A stretch of 64,000 nt of DNA from Pseudomonas morbosilactucae (lineage in GTDB: Bacteria; Pseudomonadota; Gammaproteobacteria; Pseudomonadales; Pseudomonadaceae), in contig NZ_JALQCW010000032.1 in NCBI RefSeq assembly GCF_023241715.1, forward strand, positions 62,001 through 126,000, written 5' to 3'. The notes beneath the pieces are model-generated. The model searched no databases. It saw only the letters and a program-made list of their open reading frames with translations, and was not told the DNA's origin. Shown one piece after another: positions 29,259 through 38,470 of the stretch; position 1 is the first letter of the stretch, and each line of letters begins with the position of its first letter. The position numbers and the translations under genes were made by a program.

Positions 29259-29954
29259 CTAGGGCGCGCACTCTGGAAAGTGACGCGCAATGTTGCGTTT
29301 CGACGCGCCGATGTGGCGGCGCATCAGTAGCTCGGCCAGTTCGCCGTCACGATCGGCAATGGCATCGAGAATCCGGTGGTGTTCGGCAAAGGCCTGGCGT
29401 GGACGGTTGGGCGTGGCAGAAAACTGGATGCGGTACATGCGCACCAGCTGATACAGCTCGCCGCAGAGCATCTGGGTCAGGGTGCGGTTGCCGCTGCCCT
29501 GGATGATCCGGTAGTGAAAGTCGAAATCGCCTTCTTGCTGGTAGTAACCGACCCCGGCCTGGAACGCGGCATCGCGTTCATGGGTATCGAGCACCCGGCG
29601 CAGCTCGTCGATGTCTTCCGTGGTCATGCGCTCCGCCGCCAGGCGACAGGCCATGCCTTCCAGGGATTCGCGGATTTCGTAGAGTTCGATCAGCTCGGCA
29701 TGGCTCAGCGACACCACCCGGGCGCCCACATGAGGCACCCGCACCAGCAGGCGCTGGCCTTCCAGGCGGTGGATGGCCTCGCGCAGCGGCCCGCGGCTGA
29801 TGCCGTAGGTGCGCGCCAGTTCCGGCTCGGAGATCTTGCTGCCCGGGGCGATCTCGCCCTTGACGATGGCCGCCTGGATACGACGGAAGACATTCTCGGA
29901 TAAGGTCTCGGAATCGTCTTGCGCCACCGCTGGGGGATCGAGTTGATCCAGCAT
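29259..29954 (-). CDS. prpR: GntR/FCD-family regulator of the prp cluster
   Basis: The 231-residue protein has a GntR winged helix (SENVFRRIQAAIVKGEIAPGSKISEPELARTYGISRGPLREAIHRLEGQRLLV) and an FCD ligand domain with the metal-binding histidines seen in HERDAAF.., HYRIIQGSGN and EHHRILDAI. It is the first gene of the prp cluster. A perfect palindrome at 30028-30039 and a related site overlapping its start suggest autorepression. The symbol prpR is positional: enterobacterial PrpR is an unrelated sigma54 activator. Confidence 0.88.
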   Translation of the reverse strand: MLDQLDPPAVAQDDSETLSENVFRRIQAAIVKGEIAPGSKISEPELARTYGISRGPLREAIHRLEGQRLLVRVPHVGARVVSLSHAELIELYEIRESLEGMACRLAAERMTTEDIDELRRVLDTHERDAAFQAGVGYYQQEGDFDFHYRIIQGSGNRTLTQMLCGELYQLVRMYRIQFSATPNRPRQAFAEHHRILDAIADRDGELAELLMRRHIGASKRNIARHFPECAP

Positions 29955-29965
29955 ATTGTCGACAC
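29954..29965. promoter_or_regulatory. Secondary GntR-type operator overlapping the prpR start
   Basis: TATTGTCGACAC keeps the core TTGTCGACA of the upstream palindrome and begins at the start codon of prpR. Binding there would block transcription or initiation. Confidence 0.45.
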
Positions 29966-30027
29966 CTTTAAAATCAATGTGACAAAAACTAGCCAAATCA
30001 GCTCATGCAGTCAAAGGAAAAATAGAC

Positions 30028-30039
30028 ATTGTCGACAAT
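30028..30039. promoter_or_regulatory. Palindromic GntR/FCD operator upstream of prpR
   Basis: ATTGTCGACAAT is a perfect 12-bp palindrome of the TTGT..ACAA type bound by FCD regulators. It lies 74 bases upstream of the prpR start. Confidence 0.6.
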
Positions 30040-30225
30040 CGTCTAATAACCCCAGGTTAGGTCACCGCCCAAAAGCCCAAACCCCCAACGCTGGCGCCAT
30101 AAAACCAGCATGCTAGAATGCCGCCCGCATTTGCCTGTCATCTTTATATGGCAGGCATACGAGGGAGCTTGCGCAGCAATGCCAGTCGCCTTGAACTGAA
30201 GAACCCATGCAACGCACCAGGATCT

Positions 30226-30762
30226 ATGAGACTCAAGGCCTTTCCCCCATTACTCTGCCTCCTTTGCCTGCCCGGCATGAGCGCTGCCGCCGACAAGACC
30301 GTGTACGGCCTCAATGAGTACGCGAGGCTGGCGGGCATCGACCTGGAGGTCGCGGCCAAGCTCGACACCGGGGCCAAGACTGCCTCCCTCAGCGCCCGCG
30401 ACATCAAGCGCTTCAAGCGCAATGGCGAATCCTGGGTACGTTTCTACCTGGCCATCGACGCCGCGCACTCCCACCCGATCGAACGGCCGCTGGCCCGGGT
30501 CAGCAAGATCAAGCGCCGTGCCGGCGACATCGATGCCGAAGACGACAAGAAGTACACCGCCCGTCCGGTCATCACCCTCGATGTGTGCATGGGCACCGCG
30601 CTGCGCAGCATCGAAGTGAACTTGACCGACCGCAGTGCCTTCCAATACCCGCTGCTGATCGGCTCCGAAGCCCTGAAACGCTTCGATGCGCTGGTCGACC
30701 CCAGTCTTAAATACGCTGCTGGCAAACCCGCCTGCGCCATCAACGTTCAAACCGCAGAGTAA
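30226..30762 (+). CDS. Periplasmic retropepsin-like aspartic protease (RimK/LysX-associated family)
   Basis: The 178-residue precursor starts MRLKAFPPLLCLLCLPGMSAAAD, a signal peptide. The mature part has the pepsin-like motif AKLDTGAKTASLSA, with the catalytic Asp in DTGA, and a second block YPLLIGSEALKRF. This family was named ATP-dependent zinc protease from its link to RimK-type ligases, but the motif indicates a retropepsin fold. It is five bases upstream of the next gene, in a three-gene operon with a membrane inactive-transglutaminase and an ATP-grasp ligase. An upstream in-frame start at 30118 would add an unlikely leader. Confidence 0.85.
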   Translation: MRLKAFPPLLCLLCLPGMSAAADKTVYGLNEYARLAGIDLEVAAKLDTGAKTASLSARDIKRFKRNGESWVRFYLAIDAAHSHPIERPLARVSKIKRRAGDIDAEDDKKYTARPVITLDVCMGTALRSIEVNLTDRSAFQYPLLIGSEALKRFDALVDPSLKYAAGKPACAINVQTAE

Positions 30763-30767
30763 TTCCA

Positions 30768-32300
30768 ATGCGCTCTCTTACCCTTCATCTGAAAATCCTG
30801 ATCGCCGTCCTGGTGGTGTTGGGCATCTCGATCACGGCCTATCAGATTTTCGTGCTCGGCATTCCCGTGACCGAAGACGCCACCGACGACCTGTGGAACA
30901 TCGACGCCAAGGTCGAGTTCGTCGCCAACGGCAAGGACCCGATCAAGATCCAGATGTTCGTGCCGCCGCTGAGCCGCGACTACGTGAGCCTGAACGAGAG
31001 TTTCATCTCCAATAACTACGGGGTCGCGGTGAACCGCGTCGACGGCAACCGCAAGGTCACCTGGTCGGCACGCCGGGCCAAGGGCAACCAGACCCTGTAC
31101 TACCGCCTGGTGCTGACCAAGCGCTACAGCGCCGAGAAAACCAAGGTCAAGGGGCCGACCTTCCGCGACAGCATCGCCGTCGAAGGCCCGGAAAAAATCG
31201 CCGCCGAAGCCCTGCTGGCGCCGATCCGCCAGCACTCGGCCGACGTCGAGACCTTCATCGGCGAAGCCATCAAGCGGGTCAACAACCTCAATGACGACAA
31301 TGTGAAGCTGTTGCTCGCCGGCGACCCGTCCACCGCCCACAAGGCGCGGATCGTCGAACTGCTGCTGTCCATCGCCCACGTGCCGGTGGAAAAGGTCCAC
31401 ACCATTCGCTTGGTGGCCGACCAGCCGCAAACCCCGGAACTCTGGCTGCGCAGCTTCAACGGCAATGACTGGCTGTACTTCAACCCGGAAACCGGCGAGC
31501 AGGGCATGCCCAGCGACCGCCTGCTGTGGTGGACCGGTGACGACAACCTGATCACCGTCGATGGCGGCAAGAAAGCCAACGTCACCTTCAGCCTCAACAA
31601 CAGCGAAATGAACGCCATTCGCCTGGCCAAGCTGACCGACGAGAACACCGACGCCAACTTCCTCGAATACTCGCTGTACGGCCTGCCACTGCAGACCCAG
31701 CAGACCTTCATGATCATGGTGATGATCCCGATTGGCGTGCTGGTGATCCTGATCCTGCGCAACCTGATCGGCCTGCAGACCCTGGGCACCTTCACCCCGG
31801 TGCTGATCGCCCTGGCCTTCCGCGAAACCCAACTGGGCTTCGGCATCATCCTGTTCACGGTGATTACTGCCCTGGGCCTGTCGCTGCGCTCCTACCTGGA
31901 ACACCTGAAGCTGCAGATGCTGCCGCGACTGTCGGTGGTGCTGACCTTCGTCGTGGTGCTGATCGCCGCCATCAGCCTGTTCAGCCACAAGCTGGGCCTG
32001 GAACGCGGGCTCTCGGTGGCGCTGTTCCCGATGGTAATCCTGACCATGACCATCGAACGCCTGTCCATCACCTGGGAAGAACGTGGCGGCGGCCATGCGA
32101 TGAAAGTCGCCATCGGCACCCTGTTCGCTGCGTCCCTGGCGCACCTGATCATGAGCGTGCCGGAGCTGGTGTACTTCGTCTTCACCTTCCCGGCGATGCT
32201 GCTGATTCTGGTGGGCTTCATGCTGGCGATGGGTCGCTACCGCGGCTACCGCCTGACGGAGCTGGTGCGTTTCAAAGCCTTCGTCAAGGCTGATTCCTGA
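30768..32300 (+). CDS. Inactive-transglutaminase / seven-transmembrane protein
   Basis: The 510-residue protein has an N-terminal anchor (LKILIAVLVVLGISITAYQIFVLGI), a periplasmic region of about 370 residues with a transglutaminase-like part (LLLSIAHVPVEKVHTIRLVADQPQTPELWLRSFNGNDWLYFNPETGEQG) lacking an evident catalytic Cys, and about seven C-terminal membrane helices from residue 310. This architecture is known from comparative genomics as a partner of RimK-like ligases and retropepsins. It might bind or present a ligated peptide. The stop codon overlaps the start of the ligase gene by one base. Confidence 0.85.
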   Translation: MRSLTLHLKILIAVLVVLGISITAYQIFVLGIPVTEDATDDLWNIDAKVEFVANGKDPIKIQMFVPPLSRDYVSLNESFISNNYGVAVNRVDGNRKVTWSARRAKGNQTLYYRLVLTKRYSAEKTKVKGPTFRDSIAVEGPEKIAAEALLAPIRQHSADVETFIGEAIKRVNNLNDDNVKLLLAGDPSTAHKARIVELLLSIAHVPVEKVHTIRLVADQPQTPELWLRSFNGNDWLYFNPETGEQGMPSDRLLWWTGDDNLITVDGGKKANVTFSLNNSEMNAIRLAKLTDENTDANFLEYSLYGLPLQTQQTFMIMVMIPIGVLVILILRNLIGLQTLGTFTPVLIALAFRETQLGFGIILFTVITALGLSLRSYLEHLKLQMLPRLSVVLTFVVVLIAAISLFSHKLGLERGLSVALFPMVILTMTIERLSITWEERGGGHAMKVAIGTLFAASLAHLIMSVPELVYFVFTFPAMLLILVGFMLAMGRYRGYRLTELVRFKAFVKADS

Positions 32301-33286
32301 TGTTCGGCCTGTGGAAAACCTGGAAAGCCCTGGAAGCCCGAGGAATCATGGGCATCAACCGGCGTAATGCCGACTACGTGCTCAAGTACAACAAGCGCAG
32401 CCTGTACCCGATCGTGGATGACAAGATCATCACCAAGGAACGGGCGATCAAGGCCGGCATCCATGTGCCGGAGCTGTACGGGGTGATCTCCACCGAGAAG
32501 GAAATCGACAAGCTCGACGAAATCATCGGCGGGCGCAGCGACTTCGTGATCAAGCCGGCCCAGGGCGCCGGCGGTGACGGCATCATTGTGATTGCCGACC
32601 GCTTCGAGGGCCGCTATCGCACGGTGTCGGGCAAGATCATCAGTCACGAAGAGATCGAGCACCATATCTCCAGCATCCTCACCGGCCTGTACTCCCTGGG
32701 CGGCCACCGCGACCGGGCGCTGATCGAGTACCGGGTGACCCCGGACCAGATCTTCAAGAGCATCAGCTACGAAGGCGTGCCGGACATCCGCATCATCGTA
32801 CTGATGGGCTACCCGGTGATGGCCATGCTGCGCCTGCCGACCCGCCAGTCCGGCGGCAAGGCCAACCTGCACCAGGGCGCCATCGGCGTGGGCGTCGACC
32901 TGGCCACCGGCCTGACGCTGCGCGGCACCTGGCTGAACAACATCATCACCAAGCACCCCGACACCACCAACGCCGTGGACGGCGTGCAACTGCCCTACTG
33001 GGACGGCTTCATGAAGCTCGCGGCGGGTTGCTACGAGCTGTGCGGCCTGGGTTACATCGGTGTAGACATGGTCCTGGACCAGGAAAAGGGCCCGTTGATC
33101 CTTGAACTCAATGCCCGCCCCGGCCTGAACATCCAGATTGCCAACGACTGCGGCCTGACCCTGCGCACCCACGCCGTCGAAGCCCATCTGGAAACACTGA
33201 AAGCCAAGGGCATCAGCGAATCCGTCGAGGACCGGGTGAAGTTCGCCCAGGAGCTGTTCGGCCACATCCCCCCGGTAGAAGGCTGA
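32300..33286 (+). CDS. Alpha-L-glutamate ligase-like ATP-grasp protein (RimK-like)
   Basis: The 328-residue protein has ATP-grasp features: a lysine-containing glycine loop DFVIKPAQGAGGDGIIVI (about residues 88-105), RVTPDQIFKSISYEGVPDIRIIVLMGYPVMAMLRLP, and the metal-binding LILELNARPGLNIQIAN near residue 270. RimK relatives add glutamate or other amino acids to peptides or cofactors. It closes the retropepsin - 7TM - ligase operon. The substrate is unknown. Confidence 0.88.
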   Translation: MFGLWKTWKALEARGIMGINRRNADYVLKYNKRSLYPIVDDKIITKERAIKAGIHVPELYGVISTEKEIDKLDEIIGGRSDFVIKPAQGAGGDGIIVIADRFEGRYRTVSGKIISHEEIEHHISSILTGLYSLGGHRDRALIEYRVTPDQIFKSISYEGVPDIRIIVLMGYPVMAMLRLPTRQSGGKANLHQGAIGVGVDLATGLTLRGTWLNNIITKHPDTTNAVDGVQLPYWDGFMKLAAGCYELCGLGYIGVDMVLDQEKGPLILELNARPGLNIQIANDCGLTLRTHAVEAHLETLKAKGISESVEDRVKFAQELFGHIPPVEG

Positions 33287-33430
33287 CCGCGCCAGGTGGC
33301 GAAGGCCCTCACGACCTCGCCACCGACCCAGCCCTTGCCTCTGCCCGACATCCCGCAAGATCCCCCTAGGAGCGCCCCTTGCAGAGGACTACAATCGCCA
33401 GCCGCGCTCCCCATGGCTGATCCGCCCCGC

Positions 33431-34774
33431 ATGTTGACCTGCTCCCTGCACCCGCTGCCCTATCGCCCCGACCCCGCCGACTATTTTGCGGCGCTTCGCC
33501 ATGCCCCCGGCGCCGTGCTGCTGGACAGCGGCCGCCCCAGTGCCGAGCGCGGCCGCTTCGACCTGCTCAGCGCCTGGCCCCTGGCCCAACTGACGGCCCA
33601 GGCCGACGAAAGCGGCGCCCAGTTCCTGCAACGCCTGCGCGACAGCCTCAAGCAACTGGGCCCGGCCGCCCTGCCCGCGGACTGTCCGCTGCCTTTTGCC
33701 GGCGGCCTGATCGGCTACCTGAGCTACGACTTCGGCCGGCACCTGGAGCGCCTGCCCAGCCGCGCGCTGGATGACCTGCAACTGCCGGACGCCCAACTGG
33801 GCTTGTACGCCTGGGCCTTGATCAGCGATCACCAGGAACGCACCAGCCAACTGGTGTTCCATCCGCAGTTGGCGGCTGACGAACGCCAGCGCCTGCTGAA
33901 CCTGTTCAGCCAGATACCCCCCGTGCACGCGAGCGACTTCAAGCTCAATGGCGCCATGCAGCCGGACCTCAGCCCCGAGGACTACCACCGGGCCCACGAG
34001 CAGATCCAGCGCTACATCCAGGCCGGCGACTGCTATCAGGTCAACCTGACCCAGCGCTTTCGCGCCCGTTGCCAGGGCGACCCCTGGGCGGCCTACGGCG
34101 CACTGCGCCAAGCCTGCCCGACACCTTTCTCGGGCTTCCAGAGCCTGCCCGACGGCAGCGCGATCCTCAGCCTGTCGCCGGAGCGTTTTGTCAAAGTCAG
34201 CCAGGGCCAGGTGGAAACCCGCCCGATCAAAGGCACCCGCCCCCGGGGCCGGGACGCCGAAGAAGATCAGGCCAACGCCGCCGAGCTGCTGGCCAGCCCC
34301 AAGGACCGCGCGGAAAACCTGATGATCGTCGACCTGCTGCGCAATGACCTGGGCCGCACCTGCCGCATCGGCTCGGTGCGGGTGCCGGAGTTGTTCAGCC
34401 TGGAGAGCTACCCCAACGTGCATCACCTGGTGAGCAGCGTGACCGGCGAACTGGCGCAGGACAAAGATGCCCTGGACCTGATTGCCGGCAGCTTCCCCGG
34501 CGGCTCCATCACCGGCGCACCGAAAATTCGCGCGATGCAGATCATCGACGAACTGGAGCCCACGCGCCGGGGCCTGTATTGCGGTTCATTGCTGTACCTG
34601 GACGTACGCGGAGAGATGGACAGCTCGATTGCCATCCGCAGCCTGCTGGTCAAGGACGGGCAAGTCTGCTGCTGGGGCGGGGGCGGGATCGTCGCGGATT
34701 CGGACTGGCAGGCGGAGTATCAGGAGTCCATCACCAAGGTGCGGGTGTTGCTGGAGACATTGCAGGGGCTTTAG
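33431..34774 (+). CDS. pabB: Aminodeoxychorismate synthase component I
   Basis: The 447-residue protein is a chorismate-binding enzyme with C-terminal hallmarks PIKGTRPRGRDAEED, AENLMIVDLLRNDLGR, SVTGEL, GSFPGGSITGAPKIRAMQIIDELEP and WGGGGIVADSDWQAEYQES. PabB with PabA makes 4-amino-4-deoxychorismate for folate. The PIKGT motif, rather than PIAGT, favours PabB over TrpE. The start at 33431 (MLTCSLHPLPYRPDP) is a choice; 33413 is in frame too and no strong ribosome site decides it. Confidence 0.92.
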   Translation: MLTCSLHPLPYRPDPADYFAALRHAPGAVLLDSGRPSAERGRFDLLSAWPLAQLTAQADESGAQFLQRLRDSLKQLGPAALPADCPLPFAGGLIGYLSYDFGRHLERLPSRALDDLQLPDAQLGLYAWALISDHQERTSQLVFHPQLAADERQRLLNLFSQIPPVHASDFKLNGAMQPDLSPEDYHRAHEQIQRYIQAGDCYQVNLTQRFRARCQGDPWAAYGALRQACPTPFSGFQSLPDGSAILSLSPERFVKVSQGQVETRPIKGTRPRGRDAEEDQANAAELLASPKDRAENLMIVDLLRNDLGRTCRIGSVRVPELFSLESYPNVHHLVSSVTGELAQDKDALDLIAGSFPGGSITGAPKIRAMQIIDELEPTRRGLYCGSLLYLDVRGEMDSSIAIRSLLVKDGQVCCWGGGGIVADSDWQAEYQESITKVRVLLETLQGL

Positions 34775-34775
34775 G

Positions 34776-34838
34776 GCGTCTTCGCCGGCAAGCCGGCTCC
34801 TACCAGGATTGTAGGAGCCGGCTTGCCGGCGAACCGGT
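34776..34838. repeat. REP pair between convergent pabB and thrH
   Basis: TTCGCCGGCAAGCCGGCTCCTA and its inverted copy TAGGAGCCGGCTTGCCGGCGAA face each other across about 10 bases. This is the classic Pseudomonas REP doublet and may also act as the terminator structure for both genes. Confidence 0.88.
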
Positions 34839-35456
34839 TTACAGGCTCAGGGGGCGATTGGAAGCCTTGATGAATTCCTGCTTCAACTCGGCAAAGGTGT
34901 GCACCGCCGGGAACTGCGGGAACTCGCGAATCACGTTGTCCGGCGCATGGAACAGAATGCCCGCATCGGCTTCACCGAGCATGGTGGTGTCGTTGTAGGA
35001 GTCCCCCGCAGCGATCACTCGGTAGTACAGGCTCTTGAAGGCCAGCACCGATTGGCGCTTGGGGTCTTTCTGGCGCAATTGATAGCCGGTCACCCGACCG
35101 CTGTCATCGGTGATCAAGCGATGGCAGAGCAAGGTCGGGAAACCCAGCTGACGCATCAGCGGCTGGGAGAATTCATAGAAGGTGTCGGAGAGAATCACCA
35201 CCTGGAAGCGCTCGCGCAGCCAATCGACGAACTCGATGGCGCCGTCCAGGGGCTTGAGGGTGGCGATCACTTCCTGAATGTCCGAGAGCTTCAGGCCGTG
35301 CTCGTCGAGAATCCGCAGGCGCTGCTGCATCAACACGTCGTAATCGGGAATATCCCGGGTGGTTGCCTTGAGGGATTCAATCCCGGTTTTTTCGGCAAAG
35401 GCGATCCAGATTTCCGGGACCAGCACACCTTCCAGATCGAGACAGGCAATTTCCAC
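34839..35456 (-). CDS. thrH: Phosphoserine phosphatase / homoserine phosphotransferase ThrH
   Basis: The 205-residue HAD protein has motif I CLDLEGVLVPEIW (DxE rather than the usual DxD, typical of ThrH), motif II VILSDTFYEF and motif III GDSYNDTTML. ThrH from Pseudomonas dephosphorylates phosphoserine and can transfer the phosphate to homoserine. Start MEIACLDLEGV at 35456 fits the family length exactly. It converges with pabB. Confidence 0.93.
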   Translation of the reverse strand: MEIACLDLEGVLVPEIWIAFAEKTGIESLKATTRDIPDYDVLMQQRLRILDEHGLKLSDIQEVIATLKPLDGAIEFVDWLRERFQVVILSDTFYEFSQPLMRQLGFPTLLCHRLITDDSGRVTGYQLRQKDPKRQSVLAFKSLYYRVIAAGDSYNDTTMLGEADAGILFHAPDNVIREFPQFPAVHTFAELKQEFIKASNRPLSL

Positions 35457-35629
35457 AAGACACTCCCATTGCTTTGATTATTGAGTTGAGCGAGTAAAAA
35501 GACTGCCGAACTCTAGCGACTCGCCACCCCTCACGCAACGCAGAGGAGTGCGCCAGGGGGCGACAGATTTTGTTACCATCGCCGCCATATAGAGCGCCCA
35601 GCGCCATAGACCTGTAGGAAACCGCCCTG

Positions 35630-36364
35630 ATGAACCCATCGTTCGACGTCGCTGAGCTCGCCGCGACCTATGCCAATAAATCTGCCCAGGACATCCTCAA
35701 ACTGGCCTTCGCCCAGTTCGGCGACGACCTGTGGATCTCCTTCAGCGGTGCCGAAGACGTGGTGCTGGTGGACATGGCCTGGAAGCTCAACAAGCAGGTC
35801 AAAGTCTTCAGCCTCGACACCGGCCGCCTGCACCCGGAAACCTACCGGTTCATCGACCAGGTGCGCGAGCACTACAAGATCGACATCGAATTGATCTCGC
35901 CGGACCACAGCAAGCTCGAACCCTTCGTCAAGCAAAAGGGCCTGTTCAGCTTCTACAAGGACGGCCACGGCGAGTGCTGCGGCATCCGCAAGATCGAGCC
36001 CCTGCGGCGCAAGCTGTCCACCGTCAGCGCCTGGGCCACCGGCCAGCGCCGTGACCAGAGCCCAGGCACCCGCAGCCAGGTGGCGGCACTGGAAATCGAC
36101 AGCGCCTTCTCCACCCCGGAGCGCACGCTGTACAAGTTCAACCCCCTGGCACAGATGAGCAGCGAAGAGATCTGGGGCTACATCCGCATGCTTGAACTGC
36201 CGTACAACAGCCTGCACGAGCGCGGGTTTATCAGCATCGGCTGCGAGCCTTGCACTCGCCCGGTGCTGCCGAACCAGCACGAACGCGAAGGCCGTTGGTG
36301 GTGGGAAGAAGCCACCCAGAAAGAATGCGGCCTGCACGCCGGCAACATCATCAGCAAAGCCTGA
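35630..36364 (+). CDS. cysH: Adenylyl-sulfate (APS) reductase
   Basis: The 244-residue protein has the PP-loop-type [16 protein letters not shown] and the iron-sulfur cysteine pairs in GECCGIRK and GCEPCTRP, which mark the APS-reducing type rather than the enterobacterial PAPS reductase. A C-terminal ECGLH provides the catalytic Cys. It reduces APS to sulfite in cysteine synthesis. Siroheme from CobA would serve the next enzyme, sulfite reductase. Confidence 0.95.
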   Translation: MNPSFDVAELAATYANKSAQDILKLAFAQFGDDLWISFSGAEDVVLVDMAWKLNKQVKVFSLDTGRLHPETYRFIDQVREHYKIDIELISPDHSKLEPFVKQKGLFSFYKDGHGECCGIRKIEPLRRKLSTVSAWATGQRRDQSPGTRSQVAALEIDSAFSTPERTLYKFNPLAQMSSEEIWGYIRMLELPYNSLHERGFISIGCEPCTRPVLPNQHEREGRWWWEEATQKECGLHAGNIISKA

Positions 36365-36370
36365 CCCCGC

Positions 36371-36398
36371 CTGCAGGAGCCGGCTTGCCGGCGAACGC
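36371..36398 (+). repeat. Single REP element after cysH
   Basis: GCAGGAGCCGGCTTGCCGGCGAA matches the right arm of the REP pair at 34776-34838. Confidence 0.75.
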
Positions 36399-36866
36399 CC
36401 CTCAACACCGCTGGCGCCCTAGCTGACGCCAGCGCCCCCCTCGAAAAATTCTGTACACATAAATGTCACCATCGGTGCCATTTTTGTGTGCACTTGACGC
36501 CTGTTACGCCCCAAAAGGTTACAGCCGCTCGCCCGCTCCGCTCCTCACCTTTCTCAATGAAAAATAAATACCTGTTCGATTGGTCAATTTTTAATAGCGC
36601 CAATTCAAACAGTTACGCCAAACCAATAACAAAACGAAATCAGCGGCCCGATTAATAGCTGCAAAACTGGCATAGAAGTGGCTTGAGTGAACTCGTGTTT
36701 TGTATACAAAAACATCGACAACATACATACACTTAATATCCGCACGCCAAGTCCTGCGACTCAGGCTGCAGATGCCCCGAACCCAGTGATTCCCACCTGC
36801 GACGAAGATTGTCGAGCCGCACGCTCAAGCACAGTCATCCAGGGCCGGAATCAGGAGCATGCCGGA
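36399..36866. other. Intergenic promoter region upstream of the NCS1 transporter
   Basis: About 470 AT-rich bases hold no supported gene. The only recognised signal is the sigma54-type promoter at 36668-36683. The in-frame extension of the transporter ORF to 36687 looks non-coding. Confidence 0.55.
36668..36683 (+). promoter_or_regulatory. Sigma54-type promoter for the NCS1 transporter - racemase unit
   Basis: TGGCATAGAAGTGGCT has GG at 36669-36670 and GC at 36681-36682 with exact -24/-12 spacing and only a few consensus mismatches. It lies about 185 bases before the transporter ATG and points to nitrogen-limited expression. Confidence 0.6.
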
Positions 36867-38414
36867 ATGCACACCCGCCCTTCTAATGACATCCCACTGG
36901 ATCTGCCCACTGCGCTGCATTCACACAACGTTCAACAACCCGTGGCCGATACCCACCCGGGCAGCGTCGCCCTCAGCCCGCGCCTGCACAACCGAGACCT
37001 GGCCCCGACCAAGGTCGAGGGGCGGCGCTGGGGCGGCTACAGCATCTTTGCCCTGTGGACCAACGACGTGCACAACATCGCCAACTACTCCTTTGCCATC
37101 GGCTTGTACGCCCTTGGCCTGGGCGGCTGGCAGATTCTCCTGTCCCTGGGCATAGGCGCGGCCCTGGTGTACTTCCTCATGAACCTCTCCGGCTTTATGG
37201 GGCAGAAAACCGGCGTGCCCTTCCCGGTCATCAGCCGCATCAGCTTCGGCATCCACGGCGCACAGATTCCGGCGCTGATTCGCGCGGTGATCGCCATCGC
37301 CTGGTTCGGCATCCAGACCTACCTGGCCTCGGTGGTGTTTCGCGTGCTGCTCACGGCAATCCACCCCGGCTTCGCCGACTATGACCAGAACGCCATCCTC
37401 GGCCTGTCGAGCCTGGGCTGGGCCTGCTTCGTGACCATCTGGCTGGTGCAGTTGGTGATCCTCGCCTACGGCATGGAAATGATCCGTCGCTACGAAGCCT
37501 TTGCCGGCCCGGTGATCCTGGTCACGGTGGCGGCCCTCGCCGCCTGGATGTACGTCCAAGCCGACGCGACCATTGCCTGGTCGATTCGCGAGCCCCTGAG
37601 CGGCGGTGAAATGTGGCGGCAGATCTTCGCCGGCGGCGCGCTGTGGCTGGCAATCTACGGCACCCTGATCCTCAACTTCTGCGATTTCGCCCGCTCCTCG
37701 CCGTGCAGCAAAACCATCAAGGTCGGCAACTTCTGGGGCCTGCCGGTAAACATCCTGGTGTTCGCCACCATCACCGTGCTGCTGTGCGGCGCGCAGTTCC
37801 AGATCAATGGCCGGATCATCGAGAGCCCCACGGAAATCATCGCGTCGATCCCCAACACCTTCTTCCTGGTGCTGGGCTGCCTGGCCTTCCTGATCGTCAC
37901 CGTTGCGGTGAACATCATGGCCAACTTCGTCGCCCCGGCGTTTGTTCTCAGCAACCTGGCGCCCAAGTACCTGACCTTCCGCCGGGCGGGGCTGATCAGC
38001 GCGGCGATCGCGGTACTGATCCTGCCGTGGAACCTCTACAACAGCCCGCTGGTGATCGTGTATTTTCTGTCCGGGCTCGGCGCCCTGCTGGGGCCGCTGT
38101 ACGGGGTGATCATGGTGGACTACTGGATCATCCGCAAAGGCCGGGTCAATGTGCCCGAGCTGTACAGCGAAGACCCCAAGGGCGCCTACTTCTACAGCCG
38201 CGGCGTCAACCTGCGGGCCGTGGCCGCCTTTGTGCCCTCGGCGCTGATCGCCATCGTGCTGGCCCTGGTGCCGGGCTTTGCCAGCGTGTCGCCCTTCTCC
38301 TGGCTGATTGGCGCCGGTATTGCAGGCTTGCTGTACCTGATCATCGCCCAGCGCCAACCCCATTACGCAGAGGTCAGCGGCGAGTCCATCGCCGTGGACA
38401 ACGTCAGCCACTGA
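36867..38414 (+). CDS. NCS1-family nucleobase/hydantoin/allantoin transporter
   Basis: The 515-residue protein has the NCS1 signature: LAPTKVEGRRWGGYSIFALWTNDVHNIANYSFAIGLY, GQKTGVPFPVISRISFGIHGAQIPALIRA, and a C-terminal GPLYGVIMVDYWIIRKGRVNVPELY, with about twelve hydrophobic helices. Family members import allantoin, hydantoins, cytosine or purines by sodium or proton symport. The start at 36867 has AGGAG nine bases upstream. The downstream racemase suggests hydantoin or allantoin, and the sigma54 promoter agrees with nitrogen scavenging. Confidence 0.92.
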   Translation: MHTRPSNDIPLDLPTALHSHNVQQPVADTHPGSVALSPRLHNRDLAPTKVEGRRWGGYSIFALWTNDVHNIANYSFAIGLYALGLGGWQILLSLGIGAALVYFLMNLSGFMGQKTGVPFPVISRISFGIHGAQIPALIRAVIAIAWFGIQTYLASVVFRVLLTAIHPGFADYDQNAILGLSSLGWACFVTIWLVQLVILAYGMEMIRRYEAFAGPVILVTVAALAAWMYVQADATIAWSIREPLSGGEMWRQIFAGGALWLAIYGTLILNFCDFARSSPCSKTIKVGNFWGLPVNILVFATITVLLCGAQFQINGRIIESPTEIIASIPNTFFLVLGCLAFLIVTVAVNIMANFVAPAFVLSNLAPKYLTFRRAGLISAAIAVLILPWNLYNSPLVIVYFLSGLGALLGPLYGVIMVDYWIIRKGRVNVPELYSEDPKGAYFYSRGVNLRAVAAFVPSALIAIVLALVPGFASVSPFSWLIGAGIAGLLYLIIAQRQPHYAEVSGESIAVDNVSH

Positions 38415-38470
38415 TTGTGAACGGCCCGGTCCGCCGGGCCTTTGTATTGCCAAACCTGTAAGGAACACCC

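Noticed and set aside
34776..34838. Palindrome considered as a simple terminator or insertion-sequence end
   Set aside because: Sequence matches the REP doublet pattern also seen singly at 36371; no T run and no transposase.
36470..36520. NtrC-like half sites (CACC..GGTG, GTGCAC) upstream of the NCS1 promoter
   Set aside because: Spacing and orientation do not match the NtrC consensus well enough.
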